A stretch of 64,000 nt of DNA from Chryseobacterium sp. C-71 (GTDB taxonomy: Bacteria > Bacteroidota > Bacteroidia > Flavobacteriales > Weeksellaceae), in assembly GCF_020911865.1 (NCBI RefSeq), contig NZ_CP087131.1, positions 558,001-622,000 on the forward strand, read 5' to 3'. A program made the translations under genes and the position numbers. Position 1 is the first letter of the stretch. Every line of letters begins with the position of its first letter. A model generated the notes under the pieces. It made no database searches and was not told the origin of the DNA. It saw only the letters and a list, made by a program, of their open reading frames with translations. This document shows, piece after piece, positions 27,838-37,556 of the stretch.

Positions 27838-28221
27838 TTACCAACGACTTCCGCCGCCTCCGTTACCTCCACGGTTGTTGTTACTTCCGTAACCACCACC
27901 TCCAGAATTACCTCCTGAACGGTTGTTACCATAACTTCCACCTCCGCTTCTGTTATTATCAAAACTTCTTCTTGGTTTTTCTTCTCTTGGCTTAGCCTCA
28001 GACACGTTAAGAATCTTTCCGTTAAGTTCTTTTTGATTAAGAGCTTCGATAGCTTGAGCTCCTTCTTCGTCACCCATTTCTACGAAACCGAAACCTCTAG
28101 AACGACCAGTTTCTCTGTCTGTAACAATTTTAGCAGATGATACATCGCCAAATTCTGCGAATAAATCGTGCAACTCATATTCTTTAGTTGCGTAATTGAT
28201 GTTTGAAACAAAAATGTTCAT
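27838..28221 (-). CDS. RNA-binding protein with RRM domain and glycine-rich tail
   Basis: 127 residues. One RRM (about 1-78) with RNP2 IFVSNI and RNP1 RGFGFVEM is followed by a tail (about 85-127) rich in Gly, Asn, Arg and Ser with RSGGGSYGNN-type repeats. Small RRM-glycine-rich proteins in bacteria are often cold-responsive RNA chaperones; that role is inferred from the architecture. Confidence 0.92.
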   Translation of the reverse strand: MNIFVSNINYATKEYELHDLFAEFGDVSSAKIVTDRETGRSRGFGFVEMGDEEGAQAIEALNQKELNGKILNVSEAKPREEKPRRSFDNNRSGGGSYGNNRSGGNSGGGGYGSNNNRGGNGGGGSRW

Positions 28222-28558
28222 TGTAAAAAAAAAATTAAAAATTAATATAAATTCTGGTATAAAAGAAAAGCAACATAATAATGAACATAATATTGATTCC
28301 TGATATAAACGCTTGCAAGATACAATTAAATTAAATAAATCAAAACTTTTTTTAAACTATTTCAACAAATGCGTTTAATTTAATACTGAATTAATATAAA
28401 ATCTATCAAATCAGCAGTTTATAAAAGTAAAAAATTGCTTTTTAGGTTAAATGAATCACACAATTGAGATTGTATATACATGTAATAACTTTAATAAATT
28501 CTTTGTAATTCAATAATTCAGTTTTAAACATTAAATTTGTGTTTCAAATATTAATTAC
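28222..28558. other. 337-bp divergent intergenic region
   Basis: No gene seen. It holds the leader of the RRM gene (minus; a weak TATCTTG box near 28318-28324 would give a leader of about 90 nt) and the upstream region of the thioesterase (plus; TAAATTTG at 28532-28539). Confidence 0.5.
28532..28539 (+). promoter_or_regulatory. -7 element for thioesterase gene
   Basis: TAAATTTG, 19 bp before the ATG at 28559, matches TAnnTTTG. A TTTG lies at 28502-28505 but the 26-nt spacing is long. Confidence 0.4.
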
Positions 28559-28954
28559 ATGAATTACCACACCAGAAAATGGGTAAAACCTGAAGATTTA
28601 AATCCCAACCAGTCACTTTTCGGAGGAAAACTTTTACAATGGATCGATGAGGAAGCAGCTTTATACGCTGTAATTCAGCTTGAAAACAAAAAAGTGGTAA
28701 CAAAATATATCTCAGAAATCAACTTCGTAAGTTCTGCAAAACAGGGAGATATTATCGAAATTGGTATTGAAGTTTCAGCTTTTGGTTCAACTTCCTTAAC
28801 TTTAAAATGCGCTGTGAGAAACAAAATGACTCATCAAACCATTATTACTGTCGACAGAATAGTAATGGTCAACCTTGATGAAGACGGCAACCCCTCACCA
28901 CATGGAAAAACAAAAGTAGAATTTGTAAAAGACCGACTCAATAGTCAGCTATGA
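28559..28954 (+). CDS. Acyl-CoA thioesterase, hotdog fold
   Basis: 131 residues with the YciA/BFIT-type start: LNPNQSLFGGKLLQWIDEEAAL (the Asp that positions the thioester lies in this helix), then the VVTKYISEINFVSSAKQGDI strand. It would hydrolyse acyl-CoA in the cytoplasm. It is the first gene of a likely unit with the HMA-AraC regulator, overlapping it by 4 bp (ATGA). Confidence 0.85.
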   Translation: MNYHTRKWVKPEDLNPNQSLFGGKLLQWIDEEAALYAVIQLENKKVVTKYISEINFVSSAKQGDIIEIGIEVSAFGSTSLTLKCAVRNKMTHQTIITVDRIVMVNLDEDGNPSPHGKTKVEFVKDRLNSQL

Positions 28955-29511
28955 AAATTCTCATAAAAAATATGGTTTGCGACCGCTGTATTTCAGCCGT
29001 TGCTGATATTTTTAAAAAATCTGAAATTAAGATTCAATCTATCCTATTAGGAGAAGTTGAAACTGAATCTGACATTTCAGAAAATGAGTTGCTCCCAATT
29101 GAAAATAAGCTTGAAGAAATTGGCTTTGAAATTTTAAAAGATCCCTCTCAACAACTTATCGAAAATATTAAAAATCTTGTTATTCTAAAAATAGGAAGAT
29201 TAGATACCGATGAAAATTTTGTTTTATCAAATTTCTTAAGTAGCGCATTACATAAAGATTACAGCTCTTTATCTAAAGTTTTTTCGCAAAACGAAAATGT
29301 CACTTTAGAGCAATATTATATTCTCCAAAAAATTGAAAAAGTAAAAGAACTTCTTTTCAACAACGATTTTACTTTAACCGAAATTGCCGGGCACATGGGT
29401 TATAAAAGTGTGCAGCATCTTTCCTCGCAATTCAAAAGTACAACAGGATACACTCCTACTCAGTTTAAAAAGCTAGAAGTTCAGAACAGAAAACCATTGG
29501 ATCAAATTTGA
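28951..29511 (+). CDS. AraC-type regulator with N-terminal HMA-like metal-binding part
   Basis: 186 residues. The first about 75 residues resemble a heavy-metal-associated domain: MKILIKNMVCDRC with Cys10 and Cys13 in C-x-x-C, then the beta-alpha-beta pattern. The C-terminus (about 125-175) is an AraC-type helix-turn-helix: TLTEIAGHMGYKSVQHLSSQF and the second-helix TTGYTPTQFKKL. The combination suggests a one-component copper or other soft-metal sensor. The copper ATPase begins 138 bp later on the same strand and is the obvious target. That the Cys pair binds metal is inferred. Confidence 0.8.
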   Translation: MKILIKNMVCDRCISAVADIFKKSEIKIQSILLGEVETESDISENELLPIENKLEEIGFEILKDPSQQLIENIKNLVILKIGRLDTDENFVLSNFLSSALHKDYSSLSKVFSQNENVTLEQYYILQKIEKVKELLFNNDFTLTEIAGHMGYKSVQHLSSQFKSTTGYTPTQFKKLEVQNRKPLDQI

Positions 29512-29649
29512 AAAGTCAATTAGTAATCAGTTATTAAGTTTTATAGTTAAATACTTCTAACCAACTAACCAAATTCTGTAACTATTATCCTTAAATTTAT
29601 AACAGTCTTCCACTTTCATTTTGGAAATTTGTAGAATAAATGTAAGATA

Positions 29650-32391
29650 ATGCAAAAACAATATAAAATACTTGGGATGACCTGCTCAGGTTGCCAAAAT
29701 AAAATTTCAGAAAAGCTTAATAGTCTTAAAAATATAAATGCAGATGTTGATCTCAAAAGTAATACGGCGACCATCAATTCTGATCAAGAAATTAATTTAA
29801 ATGAATTAAATAAAGCCTTAGAAGAAGCAGGAAATTACAAGCTTGAAGACCCTAATAATCCCGAAAAAGTTTTTGTAAAACCTCAAGGTCGTATTTCTCT
29901 ATCTTCAGTTTATTATTGCCCGATGGAATGTGAGGGCGACAAAGTATATTTTAAGCAAGGTGAAAGATGTCCGGTTTGCAACATGTTTTTAGTTCCGATT
30001 GAGGAAAAATTGGCAAAAGATCCCAATTTTAAACCTACTTTTTCTAAAACCAATCTACCTGAAAATTTTAAAGATCATATCGATGATTATTATTGTCCGA
30101 TGTTCTGTGAGGGTGACAAAATTTATGCTAAAAAAGGCGACTGTCCGGTTTGTCACATGCATTTAGAAGAAATCACGGAAGATTTAGTTAAAAATTCAGT
30201 TTCAAATCATCATTCACATTCTCACAATCATCAGCATCAGGAAAAACCAAAAGTTACAGATGATATGGCGGGAAAATATTATTGTCCGATGTTTTGTGAA
30301 GGAGATAAAACATATGATTCTAACGTTGGTTGCCCTGTCTGCGGAATGGACTTGGTAAGATATCCCGAAAAAAATGGCAACAATGAAGAAGATGAAACGT
30401 TCAATATTTTAAAAAGAAAATTCATCACTTCATTGGCATTCACAATTCCCGTTTTTATTCTTTCGATGGGCGGAATGTTTATTGATTTTCCTTATTCACA
30501 TCAGATTCAAGGCTACATTGAATTTATTTTAACCATTCCTGTGCTGTTCTACTCAGGATGGTTTTTGATGAAAAGAGGGTTTGTTTCATTTAAAACTTGG
30601 AACCTGAATATGTTTAGCCTGATTGCTTTAGGTGTTTCCGCTGCGTTTTTGTTTAGCATTATTGCTTTGCTTTTCCCAGATATTGTTCCTCACGAAATTC
30701 GGGGGCATAATCATGAAAGCCCGTTATATTTTGAGGCGGTTTGTGTGATTATTACCTTAGTTATTTTAGGTCAGTTAATGGAAGCTGCCGCTCACAAAAA
30801 AACAGGAAACGCCATCAAAGAACTGATGAATTTATCTCCGGATGAAGCCAACTTAATAGTAAATGGCGAGGAAAAAAAAGTTCCCTTATCCGAAATAAAA
30901 ATTGGCGATTTATTAAAAGTAAAACCTGGTGAAAAAATTCCGGTCGACGGAAAAATAACTGAAGGAAATTCTGTGGTTGACGAAAGTATGATAACCGGCG
31001 AACCCATTCCTGTTGAGAAAAATTTGGATGATAAAGTAACGTCAGGAACCATTAACGGAAATCAGGTTTTCATCATGAAAGCTGAAAAAGTTGGCGACGA
31101 AACCTTACTTTCAAAAATTATTAAAATGGTCAATGATGCAAGCCGAAGCCGTGCTCCGATTCAAAAACTGACGGATAAAGTCGCAAAAGTTTTTGTTCCG
31201 GTAGTCATTTTAGTTGCGGTTCTTACCTTTATTTCATGGCAGTTTTTCGGACCGGAAGGCAAAAAAAGTTTGTTTGCTTTTGTGAATGCCGTTGCCGTTC
31301 TCATTGTGGCTTGTCCGTGTGCTTTAGGTTTGGCAACTCCGATGTCTTTAATGGTAGGAATTGGAAAAGGTGCAAATAATGGTATTTTAATTAAAAACGC
31401 CGAAGCACTTGAACAAATGAATAAAGTAAATGTTCTAATTACTGATAAAACAGGAACTTTGACTGAAGGAAAACCTTCAGTTAAACATATTGAAACTTTA
31501 AATAATAATCAAAATTTAGTTTTAAAGTTAGCCTATTCATTAAATCAAAATTCAGAACATCCACTGTCAAATGCGGTAATTAAAAGAGCAAAAGATGAAA
31601 TTATTTCGGCTGAAAAAGTAAGTCATTTTGAAAACATTTCCGGGAAAGGGGTGAAAGGAAGCATCAATGGAAAAACCGTTTATTTAGGAAATGAAAATCT
31701 TCTGACTTCAAATCAAATTCAGATTCCTGAAATTTTAAAACAGAAAGCAATTGAAATTCAATCAAAAGCACATACAATTTCTTACGTTGCGCAGGAAAAT
31801 GAAGTTTTAGGATTGATAAGTTTTACCGATAAAATAAAGGAAAGCTCGAAAAAAGCAGTCGAACTGCTTCTGAATGACGGAATTGATGTTATCATGATGA
31901 CCGGAGATAACGAACACACCGCAAAAGCCGTTGCAGACTCTCTTGGAATTAAGCATTTTAAAGCCAATTGTCTACCTGAAGATAAATTAAATGAAGTCAA
32001 AAAATTGCAGCAGCAAGGGAAAATCGTAGCTATGACCGGCGACGGAATCAACGACTCCCCTGCTTTAGCGCAAGCCAATATCGGAATTGCAATGGGAACC
32101 GGAACTGATGTTGCTATTGAAAGCGCAGAGATTACCTTACTGAAAGGAGACTTGATTGGTGTTACCAAAGCAAAAATTCTAAGCGAAAAACTCCTTAAAA
32201 ACATTAAAGAAAATCTATTCTTTGCCTTTATTTATAATGTTTTGGGAATTCCGATTGCGGCAGGATTGTTGTATCCTTTTTTCGGAATTTTATTATCTCC
32301 CATGATTGCAGCAGCGGCGATGAGCATCAGCTCTTTGTCTGTGATTTTAAATTCTTTGAGATTGAATTCTGTTGATTTGAATGTGAAATAG
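29650..32391 (+). CDS. copA: Copper-translocating P-type ATPase with HMA and three CPM-type metal-binding modules
   Basis: 913 residues. The HMA domain (1-75) has Cys12 and Cys15 in MTCSGC. Three short modules of the heavy-metal-binding type (YYCPM...CEGDK...CPVC.M) follow at about 88-116, 147-173 and 209-236, with a His-rich linker ([13 protein letters not shown]) at 186-197. Eight membrane helices, the ion motif CPC in [12 protein letters not shown], the phosphorylation motif DKTGTLTEG, and [10 protein letters not shown] complete the P1B-ATPase. It exports copper(I) (or silver) to the periplasm; CPC favours Cu/Ag over divalent metals. The three modules are more than usual. Confidence 0.92.
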   Translation: MQKQYKILGMTCSGCQNKISEKLNSLKNINADVDLKSNTATINSDQEINLNELNKALEEAGNYKLEDPNNPEKVFVKPQGRISLSSVYYCPMECEGDKVYFKQGERCPVCNMFLVPIEEKLAKDPNFKPTFSKTNLPENFKDHIDDYYCPMFCEGDKIYAKKGDCPVCHMHLEEITEDLVKNSVSNHHSHSHNHQHQEKPKVTDDMAGKYYCPMFCEGDKTYDSNVGCPVCGMDLVRYPEKNGNNEEDETFNILKRKFITSLAFTIPVFILSMGGMFIDFPYSHQIQGYIEFILTIPVLFYSGWFLMKRGFVSFKTWNLNMFSLIALGVSAAFLFSIIALLFPDIVPHEIRGHNHESPLYFEAVCVIITLVILGQLMEAAAHKKTGNAIKELMNLSPDEANLIVNGEEKKVPLSEIKIGDLLKVKPGEKIPVDGKITEGNSVVDESMITGEPIPVEKNLDDKVTSGTINGNQVFIMKAEKVGDETLLSKIIKMVNDASRSRAPIQKLTDKVAKVFVPVVILVAVLTFISWQFFGPEGKKSLFAFVNAVAVLIVACPCALGLATPMSLMVGIGKGANNGILIKNAEALEQMNKVNVLITDKTGTLTEGKPSVKHIETLNNNQNLVLKLAYSLNQNSEHPLSNAVIKRAKDEIISAEKVSHFENISGKGVKGSINGKTVYLGNENLLTSNQIQIPEILKQKAIEIQSKAHTISYVAQENEVLGLISFTDKIKESSKKAVELLLNDGIDVIMMTGDNEHTAKAVADSLGIKHFKANCLPEDKLNEVKKLQQQGKIVAMTGDGINDSPALAQANIGIAMGTGTDVAIESAEITLLKGDLIGVTKAKILSEKLLKNIKENLFFAFIYNVLGIPIAAGLLYPFFGILLSPMIAAAAMSISSLSVILNSLRLNSVDLNVK

Positions 32392-32410
32392 ATTTCGATT
32401 AATGATTTTG

Positions 32411-32514
32411 CTCTCGCAGATTAAGCGGATTAAGCAAATTTTATTTTCCATTTACTTTCTAAATGTTTTTAACTGTCTACAAAAAATCTGCGTTATCTGT
32501 GAAATCTGCGAGAG
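32411..32514. repeat. Palindromic intergenic element (copy A)
   Basis: Perfect 12-bp arms CTCTCGCAGATT (32411-32422) and complement (32503-32514). Inner GCGGATTAAGC and AATCTGCGTTATC segments pair loosely with each other. A close relative is at 34357-34432. Confidence 0.75.
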
Positions 32515-32580
32515 AATTTAATAATATCCAAGTTTAGTTTGTACATTAAACTGACAATGCTTCTGATAAAAGATTCAAAA

Positions 32581-33309
32581 ATGGAAAAAGAAAAAAATTA
32601 TATCGGATGCTCAGGCTTTTACAATAACGATTGGAAGGGAACTTTCTATCCTGAAGATGCCAAAAGTAAAGATTATTTAAGTTTGTATTCTCAGCAATTC
32701 AATGCGGTAGAAATCAATTCTACATTTTACCGAAAACCAACCGCCAAAACACTTCAAAAATGGTATGATGAAACTCCTGAAGATTTTAAATTTTTCATTA
32801 AAATTCCGAAGACGATTTCACATGTAAAAAGATTGGAAAACTGCAAAGAAGAAATCACTGAATTTTGCATCCATATTCAAAGCAATTTAAAAGAAAAACT
32901 TGCAGGATTTTTATATCAATTTCCGCCTTCATTTAAAAATACAGAGGAAAATTTAAACCGGATTTTAGAAAATATTGATTCTCAATTTTTAAACGTTATT
33001 GAGTTCCGTCATGAATCTTTGTGGAATAATGAAATTTATAAAATTTTACAAGACAATAAAATTATTTTCTCCGGCGTAAGTTTTCCGGGAAAGCTTTTAG
33101 AAGATATTGTAATCAATTCAAATGATACACTTTACTATCGGCTTCACGGAAAACCTTTACTTTATAAATCAGAATATTCAGAAGATTTTTTAAATGATTT
33201 GGCAGAGAAAATTAAAAATTCAGGTTTGAAATCATTTATATTTTTCAATAATACCTGGGGGATTTCGGCGATTAAAAATGGTTTATATCTTCAAAAAATT
33301 TTGGCTTAA
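32581..33309 (+). CDS. DUF72-family protein
   Basis: 242 residues from the ATG at 32581; an in-frame start at 32539 would add 14 residues with no family match. It begins NYIGCSGFYNNDWKGTFYPED, the typical N-terminus of DUF72, and contains FNAVEINSTFYRKPTAKTLQ and VIEFRHESLW. DUF72 has a TIM-barrel-like fold with unknown activity. It is flanked by the two copies of the palindromic element. Confidence 0.85.
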   Translation: MEKEKNYIGCSGFYNNDWKGTFYPEDAKSKDYLSLYSQQFNAVEINSTFYRKPTAKTLQKWYDETPEDFKFFIKIPKTISHVKRLENCKEEITEFCIHIQSNLKEKLAGFLYQFPPSFKNTEENLNRILENIDSQFLNVIEFRHESLWNNEIYKILQDNKIIFSGVSFPGKLLEDIVINSNDTLYYRLHGKPLLYKSEYSEDFLNDLAEKIKNSGLKSFIFFNNTWGISAIKNGLYLQKILA

Positions 33310-33427
33310 TAATTTTTATTAAAATTTAATTAAATCTAAAAATTTCTCACAATTATTGGTATTAAAATTGCTAAATTTAAAACTTGAAAATTAACATTTT
33401 TTAACAATTTAATATCCATCAATTTTT

Positions 33428-34294
33428 ATGAAAAAAACTTTTGCGGAAAAGTCTTTTAACAGGACTTTTCTAGGGATGGTTGCAGTGTTCGGTGCAACAT
33501 CAATTTTGTTTACAGGTTGTAATCAGAAAAAAGACAAGAAAGAATCTGAAACGATGACTTCTAAAGAACCTCCCGTCGCAAAGCAAGTTTTGAAAATTGA
33601 TGATGATGAAATCATGTCAGACAAAAGAGTTATCTATCTTACTTTTGACGATGGTCCCAATCGCGGTACTGAAAACCTTCTTAAAATTCTTCATAAACGA
33701 AATGTTTGTGCCACTGCATTTTTAGTTGGAGAACACGCCAACGGAAGCAAAAGACAAAAAGACGACCTCGAATCTCTCAGAAAAGACAGATTAATCGAAT
33801 TGGCCAATCACAGTCACACCCACGCTCACAACAGATACTCAGATTTCTATCAAAATCCTGCGATGGTTGTGCATGATTTTGATACTGCGAAAGACAGCTT
33901 ACGATTACAAAATAAAATTGCCAGAACTCCGGGAAGAAATATCTGGAGACTCAACAATATTACGAGTACAGATATCAAAACTTCAAATGAAGCTGCAAAC
34001 AGATTAAAAACTGCAGGCTACAAAATAATCGGCTGGGATCTTGAATGGAAACCCACTAACAAAATGCAGCTGAAAGATAATCATCAGGTAATGCTTAAAA
34101 GAGTGGACAGTATCTTTTTTAATGATCTCGAAAAAACTTCAAGACATTTAGTCTTTCTTACACACGATCAATATTTAACGGATGCTGATTCTGTCAATGA
34201 ATTAGATTTATTTATTGAAAAACTGCAGAAAACGAATCGTTTTGTTTTCAGGAAAATCTCAGAATACCCGAAAATTAATGAAGTTCTGAATTAA
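33428..34294 (+). CDS. Polysaccharide deacetylase-like lipoprotein
   Basis: 288 residues. A signal with lipobox LFTGC (Cys31) precedes a NodB-type domain: LTFDDGPNRGT, AFLVGEHANG, ELANHSHTHAHN (metal His) and IIGWDLEWKPTN. It would deacetylate a surface or cell-wall polysaccharide (carbohydrate esterase family 4 type); the N-terminal position of the catalytic motifs and LVFLTHDQ near the end fit. The substrate is not visible. Confidence 0.85.
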   Translation: MKKTFAEKSFNRTFLGMVAVFGATSILFTGCNQKKDKKESETMTSKEPPVAKQVLKIDDDEIMSDKRVIYLTFDDGPNRGTENLLKILHKRNVCATAFLVGEHANGSKRQKDDLESLRKDRLIELANHSHTHAHNRYSDFYQNPAMVVHDFDTAKDSLRLQNKIARTPGRNIWRLNNITSTDIKTSNEAANRLKTAGYKIIGWDLEWKPTNKMQLKDNHQVMLKRVDSIFFNDLEKTSRHLVFLTHDQYLTDADSVNELDLFIEKLQKTNRFVFRKISEYPKINEVLN

Positions 34295-34356
34295 TAATTT
34301 TACCACAGAGAAACAAAAGATGTATAATGCTTTAAAAGTGTATTGAAAGTTTAAAA

Positions 34357-34432
34357 CTCTCGCAGATTTTGTAGATTACGCAGATTAATTTCAATCAAAA
34401 AAAATCTGCGTTATCCCTTTAATCTGCAAGAG
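34357..34432. repeat. Palindromic intergenic element (copy B)
   Basis: Arms CTCTCGCAGATT (34357-34368) and AATCTGCAAGAG (34421-34432), 11 of 12 pairing. A second nested pair ACGCAGATT (34378-34386) and AATCTGCGT (34403-34411) is perfect. It shares arm sequence with copy A at 32411. Confidence 0.75.
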
Positions 34433-34437
34433 ATTTT

Positions 34438-35466
34438 TTAATGATTATCAATAATTTCTATAAAGTCATCAACTGCTTCGTCGCTTGTATTCCACGAGGT
34501 AATTAAACGGATGGCAGATGAATTTTTATCAATATTTTTCCAAACGTAAAATTCAAACTTCTCTGATAAAATTTCAATAAGTTCATGGTTTAATATGGGG
34601 AAAATCTGATTGGTAAATGTATCCGAAAGAAACGATGCTTCCTTTTTCAGTAAAGCATTTTTTATTTTCATCGCCTGTTGATTGGCATGTTTCGCCAGAT
34701 CAAAATACAAATCGTTCTGCATCAGTTCTAAAAACTGAATACCTAGCAAACGACCTTTTGCCAACAACGCTCCTTTCTGTTTGATATCAAATGCAAAATC
34801 TTCCTGCAACAGCTTATTGTTAATGATAATCGCTTCACCAATTAACGCTCCGTTTTTTGTTCCGCCAAGATAAAAAACATCAGTTAATTTGGATATATCT
34901 TCTAAAGTTAAATCACTGATTTCCGAAGTTAAAGCGTGTCCCAATCTTGCTCCATCCATGAATAAATACAAATTGTTTTCTCTGCAGAAATGGGACAATT
35001 CCTCCAATTCATTTTTAGTGTAAACCGTTCCAAGTTCAGTAGAATTTGAGATGTACACCAGCTTCGGCATTACTTGGTGTGGAATATTTTTGTGATTTTC
35101 CAGGACAGGAATAATATCAGCTGGAGTTAATTTTCCGTCTTCTTTTTCAATGCTTAAAATTTTATGTCCTGTTGCTTCAATCGCTCCGGTTTCATTATTC
35201 AGAATATGTCCTGTAGATGCAGAAATCACACATTGATAAGGCTTTAAAATTGAAGATATGACAATAAGATTTGCCTGAGTTCCGCCTGAGACAAAATAGA
35301 CATCAGAATCTGGATTATTTATTTTTTCTTTAATTAAATCTTTAGCTTTCACTGAATACTGATCTTCTCCATAACCAGCCTGCTGATCGAGGTTATAATG
35401 TACAAGTGCTTCAAGAATTTTGGGATGACAACCCTCAGAATAGTCGTTTTTGAATGAAAATTTCAT
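34438..35466 (-). CDS. ltaE: Low-specificity L-threonine aldolase
   Basis: 342 residues. PLP lysine in VFYLGGTKNGALIGE, upstream DGARLGHAL (Asp contacting PLP), and the early NDYSEGCHPKILEAL and QAGYGEDQYSVKAK segments of the family. It cleaves threonine or allo-threonine to glycine and acetaldehyde. It is divergent from the DtxR-type regulator. Confidence 0.9.
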   Translation of the reverse strand: MKFSFKNDYSEGCHPKILEALVHYNLDQQAGYGEDQYSVKAKDLIKEKINNPDSDVYFVSGGTQANLIVISSILKPYQCVISASTGHILNNETGAIEATGHKILSIEKEDGKLTPADIIPVLENHKNIPHQVMPKLVYISNSTELGTVYTKNELEELSHFCRENNLYLFMDGARLGHALTSEISDLTLEDISKLTDVFYLGGTKNGALIGEAIIINNKLLQEDFAFDIKQKGALLAKGRLLGIQFLELMQNDLYFDLAKHANQQAMKIKNALLKKEASFLSDTFTNQIFPILNHELIEILSEKFEFYVWKNIDKNSSAIRLITSWNTSDEAVDDFIEIIDNH

Positions 35467-35520
35467 AGTGTAAAATTAAAAAAACTTAAAATAACAAGAC
35501 TCAATTTTAAATATTATTTT

Positions 35521-35548
35521 GTTAGATTTGTAATGAAAATCATCTAAC
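35521..35548. promoter_or_regulatory. Candidate operator palindrome plus -7 element before the DtxR-type gene
   Basis: GTTAGAT (35521-35527) and ATCTAAC (35542-35548) are perfect 7-bp inverted arms 14 bp apart. TAGATTTG (35523-35530), a TAnnTTTG match, overlaps the left arm. The right arm ends 3 bp before the TTG start, the geometry of autoregulation. Confidence 0.5.
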
Positions 35549-35551
35549 ATT

Positions 35552-36205
35552 TTGAAGACAACATTAACCGAAGAAAATTATCTGAAGGCTTTGTTTCATT
35601 TAGTTGACAATGAAGGTAAAGTAACGATTAACGAACTCAGCAAATTCCTCAATGTGAAAATGCCGAGCGTTAATAATATGATGAAGAAATTTTCAGAAAA
35701 AAAATGGGTCGTTTACGAAACCTACAAACCTCTGAAAGTTACCGAAAAAGGCAGACGTGAAGCGGCTTTGGTCGTCAGAAAACATAGACTGACCGAAATG
35801 TTTTTGGTTAAAAAAATGAACTTCGGATGGGAAAATGTTCACGAAATTGCCGAACAGCTGGAGCATGTTCATTCTAAAATATTTTTTGATAAAATGGATG
35901 AAATTTTAGATCATCCTAAATTTGATCCTCATGGCGAGCCCATTCCGGACAAAGACGGAAATATCATCTCCATGGATTTACAGAAATTAAGCGACTGCAA
36001 AGTTGGAGAAAATGTAGTTTTTGCGTCTGTAACCTTGTCTGATGATGCTTTTCTGAACTACTTAACCGAAAGAAAACTTCTTCTGAATACCAAAATAAAG
36101 ATCATTAAAATTGAAGATTTTGATAAATCTGTAACCGTTGAAGTTGACGATAAACAAGAGGTTTTAAGTAAAAAAGCTACCGAGAAAATTTTGGTTAAAA
36201 AATAA
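35552..36205 (+). CDS. DtxR/MntR-family metal-dependent repressor
   Basis: 217 residues from TTG at 35552 (no ATG upstream in frame). An N-terminal winged helix (KTTLTEENYLKALFHLVDNE and MPSVNNMMKKFSEKKWV) is followed by the dimerisation/metal region (VVRKHRLTEMFLVKKMNFGWENVHEIAEQLEHVHSKIF), which holds the His/Glu/Cys-like ligand positions, and a C-terminal FeoA/SH3-like domain (VGENVVFASVTL). It senses Mn or Fe and represses transport genes. The palindrome across its promoter suggests autoregulation. Confidence 0.88.
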   Translation: MKTTLTEENYLKALFHLVDNEGKVTINELSKFLNVKMPSVNNMMKKFSEKKWVVYETYKPLKVTEKGRREAALVVRKHRLTEMFLVKKMNFGWENVHEIAEQLEHVHSKIFFDKMDEILDHPKFDPHGEPIPDKDGNIISMDLQKLSDCKVGENVVFASVTLSDDAFLNYLTERKLLLNTKIKIIKIEDFDKSVTVEVDDKQEVLSKKATEKILVKK

Positions 36206-36220
36206 AATTGTTGTAGAAAT

Positions 36221-36248
36221 CCTTGTCAAGGTTTAAACCTTAACAAGG
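36221..36248. repeat. 28-bp palindrome, dispersed-repeat candidate or terminator
   Basis: Self-complementary except one C/A pair. It lies in the 79-bp gap between the convergent DtxR-type and class V aminotransferase genes. It lacks a T run directly at the end, so a terminator role is uncertain. Confidence 0.45.
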
Positions 36249-36284
36249 CTACTTTAGAAAAGGGAATAACTTTCGAAACCTTAA

Positions 36285-37451
36285 CTATCTCTTTAAAATC
36301 TCGGATATTTTTTCAATTTCTTCCATCGTATTAAAATAATGGGGAGAAAAACGTACCGCACCAGGCACATTTTTGTTGGTAAAGTCGATCAATGCTGAAT
36401 TTTTATAACTTACAGAAAAGAATACGTTATTTTCTCTCAGAACTTTCTGAATATTTTCTAAATCATTTTCGGCACCACAAAAAGTCACAATACTGCTTAA
36501 GCGATTTCCCTGATCCAAAACCTTAAAACCTGAATTCTGAAGATTCTCTCTTAGTTTTTCGGATAATTTTCTGTTGTAATTTTCAATATTTTCCAACCCC
36601 ACATTGTTTGCATATTTTAAAGTTTCAATGAAGCCTACAACTGAGCCGTATGAATGTTCAAAATATTCAAATCTTTTTGCAGTTTTAAATAATTCATAAT
36701 CATTAAATTCTGACCAATGTGCTCCCATTGCATCTAAAAGTAAAGGTGCGTAATCCTGCTCGAGAACCTGATCTGAAACATATAAAAACCCAGTTCCTCT
36801 TGGTCCACGAAGAAATTTTCTGCCCGTAGCAGTCAGGAAATCGCATTGTATTTTTTCAACATCGACAACCATTTGCCCAACAGACTGGCAAGCATCTACC
36901 AGATATAAAATATCATATTGACGGCAGATTTTCCCCACAGCTTCAACATTCTGAATCAATCCGGAATTGGTAGGAATATGCGTGACAGCAACTAATTTTG
37001 GCTGATGTTTTTTAATTAAATTTTCAAAACCCTCCAGATCTAGTTCGTTATCTGGAAGATTTTTCATTCTGATGATCTGTACATTCAGTTTTTTCTGTAA
37101 GGAAATAAATGTAATCTGATTGGAAATATAATCGTCAACCGTGGTAATAATGCAATCGCCTTCTTTGAAAATAATACTCGACAAAGCTTTCGCAAAAGCC
37201 TCAGTTGCACTTGCTGCAAAAGCAATATTTGAAGGCTTGCAATTGATTAATTTTGCGGTTTCTTTGTAAAACTGTTCCAGTAAATCAACATTTCTGCTAG
37301 CAACTTCGTACCCTCCGAAATTTTCTTCCTGATAAAAGTAATCAATCATCGATTCTACGACGATGCTGGGCATTAATGAAGAACCTGCGCTGTTTAAAAA
37401 TATTTTGTCAGACAATCCGTTCGTATCTTGTCTTATTTTTTCGATGTTCAT
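36285..37451 (-). CDS. Class V PLP-dependent aminotransferase (cysteine desulfurase-like)
   Basis: 388 residues from the ATG at 37451; an earlier in-frame ATG at 37496 would add 15 residues with no family match. Features: DKIFLNSAGSSLMP near the start, FAASATEAFAKAL, VAVTHIPTNSGLIQNVE, and the PLP lysine in FLTATGRKFLRGPRGTGFLY. It lies in the CsdA/kynureninase/isopenicillin epimerase-like part of the class V family. Substrate not known; no sulfur-carrier partner is adjacent. Confidence 0.8.
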   Translation of the reverse strand: MNIEKIRQDTNGLSDKIFLNSAGSSLMPSIVVESMIDYFYQEENFGGYEVASRNVDLLEQFYKETAKLINCKPSNIAFAASATEAFAKALSSIIFKEGDCIITTVDDYISNQITFISLQKKLNVQIIRMKNLPDNELDLEGFENLIKKHQPKLVAVTHIPTNSGLIQNVEAVGKICRQYDILYLVDACQSVGQMVVDVEKIQCDFLTATGRKFLRGPRGTGFLYVSDQVLEQDYAPLLLDAMGAHWSEFNDYELFKTAKRFEYFEHSYGSVVGFIETLKYANNVGLENIENYNRKLSEKLRENLQNSGFKVLDQGNRLSSIVTFCGAENDLENIQKVLRENNVFFSVSYKNSALIDFTNKNVPGAVRFSPHYFNTMEEIEKISEILKR

Positions 37452-37508
37452 TTTAAATATAATTACAGAATTATTTTTATGAATTTCACTCAACAATTTT
37501 ACATAAAA

Positions 37509-37534
37509 AATCCCGAAATATGAATCACGGGATT
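37509..37534 (-). terminator. Terminator of the TssG-TssN-TssK genes
   Basis: AATCCCG / CGGGATT stem with a 12-nt loop followed by T's on the minus strand. Confidence 0.65.
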
Positions 37535-37556
37535 AGGTATTTTTAAGTTTAAATTA

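Noticed and set aside
27783..28073. 96-codon minus-strand frame overlapping the RRM gene
   Set aside because: It reads the glycine-rich tail in another frame as Glu/Val repeats; the RRM frame has clear RNP motifs.
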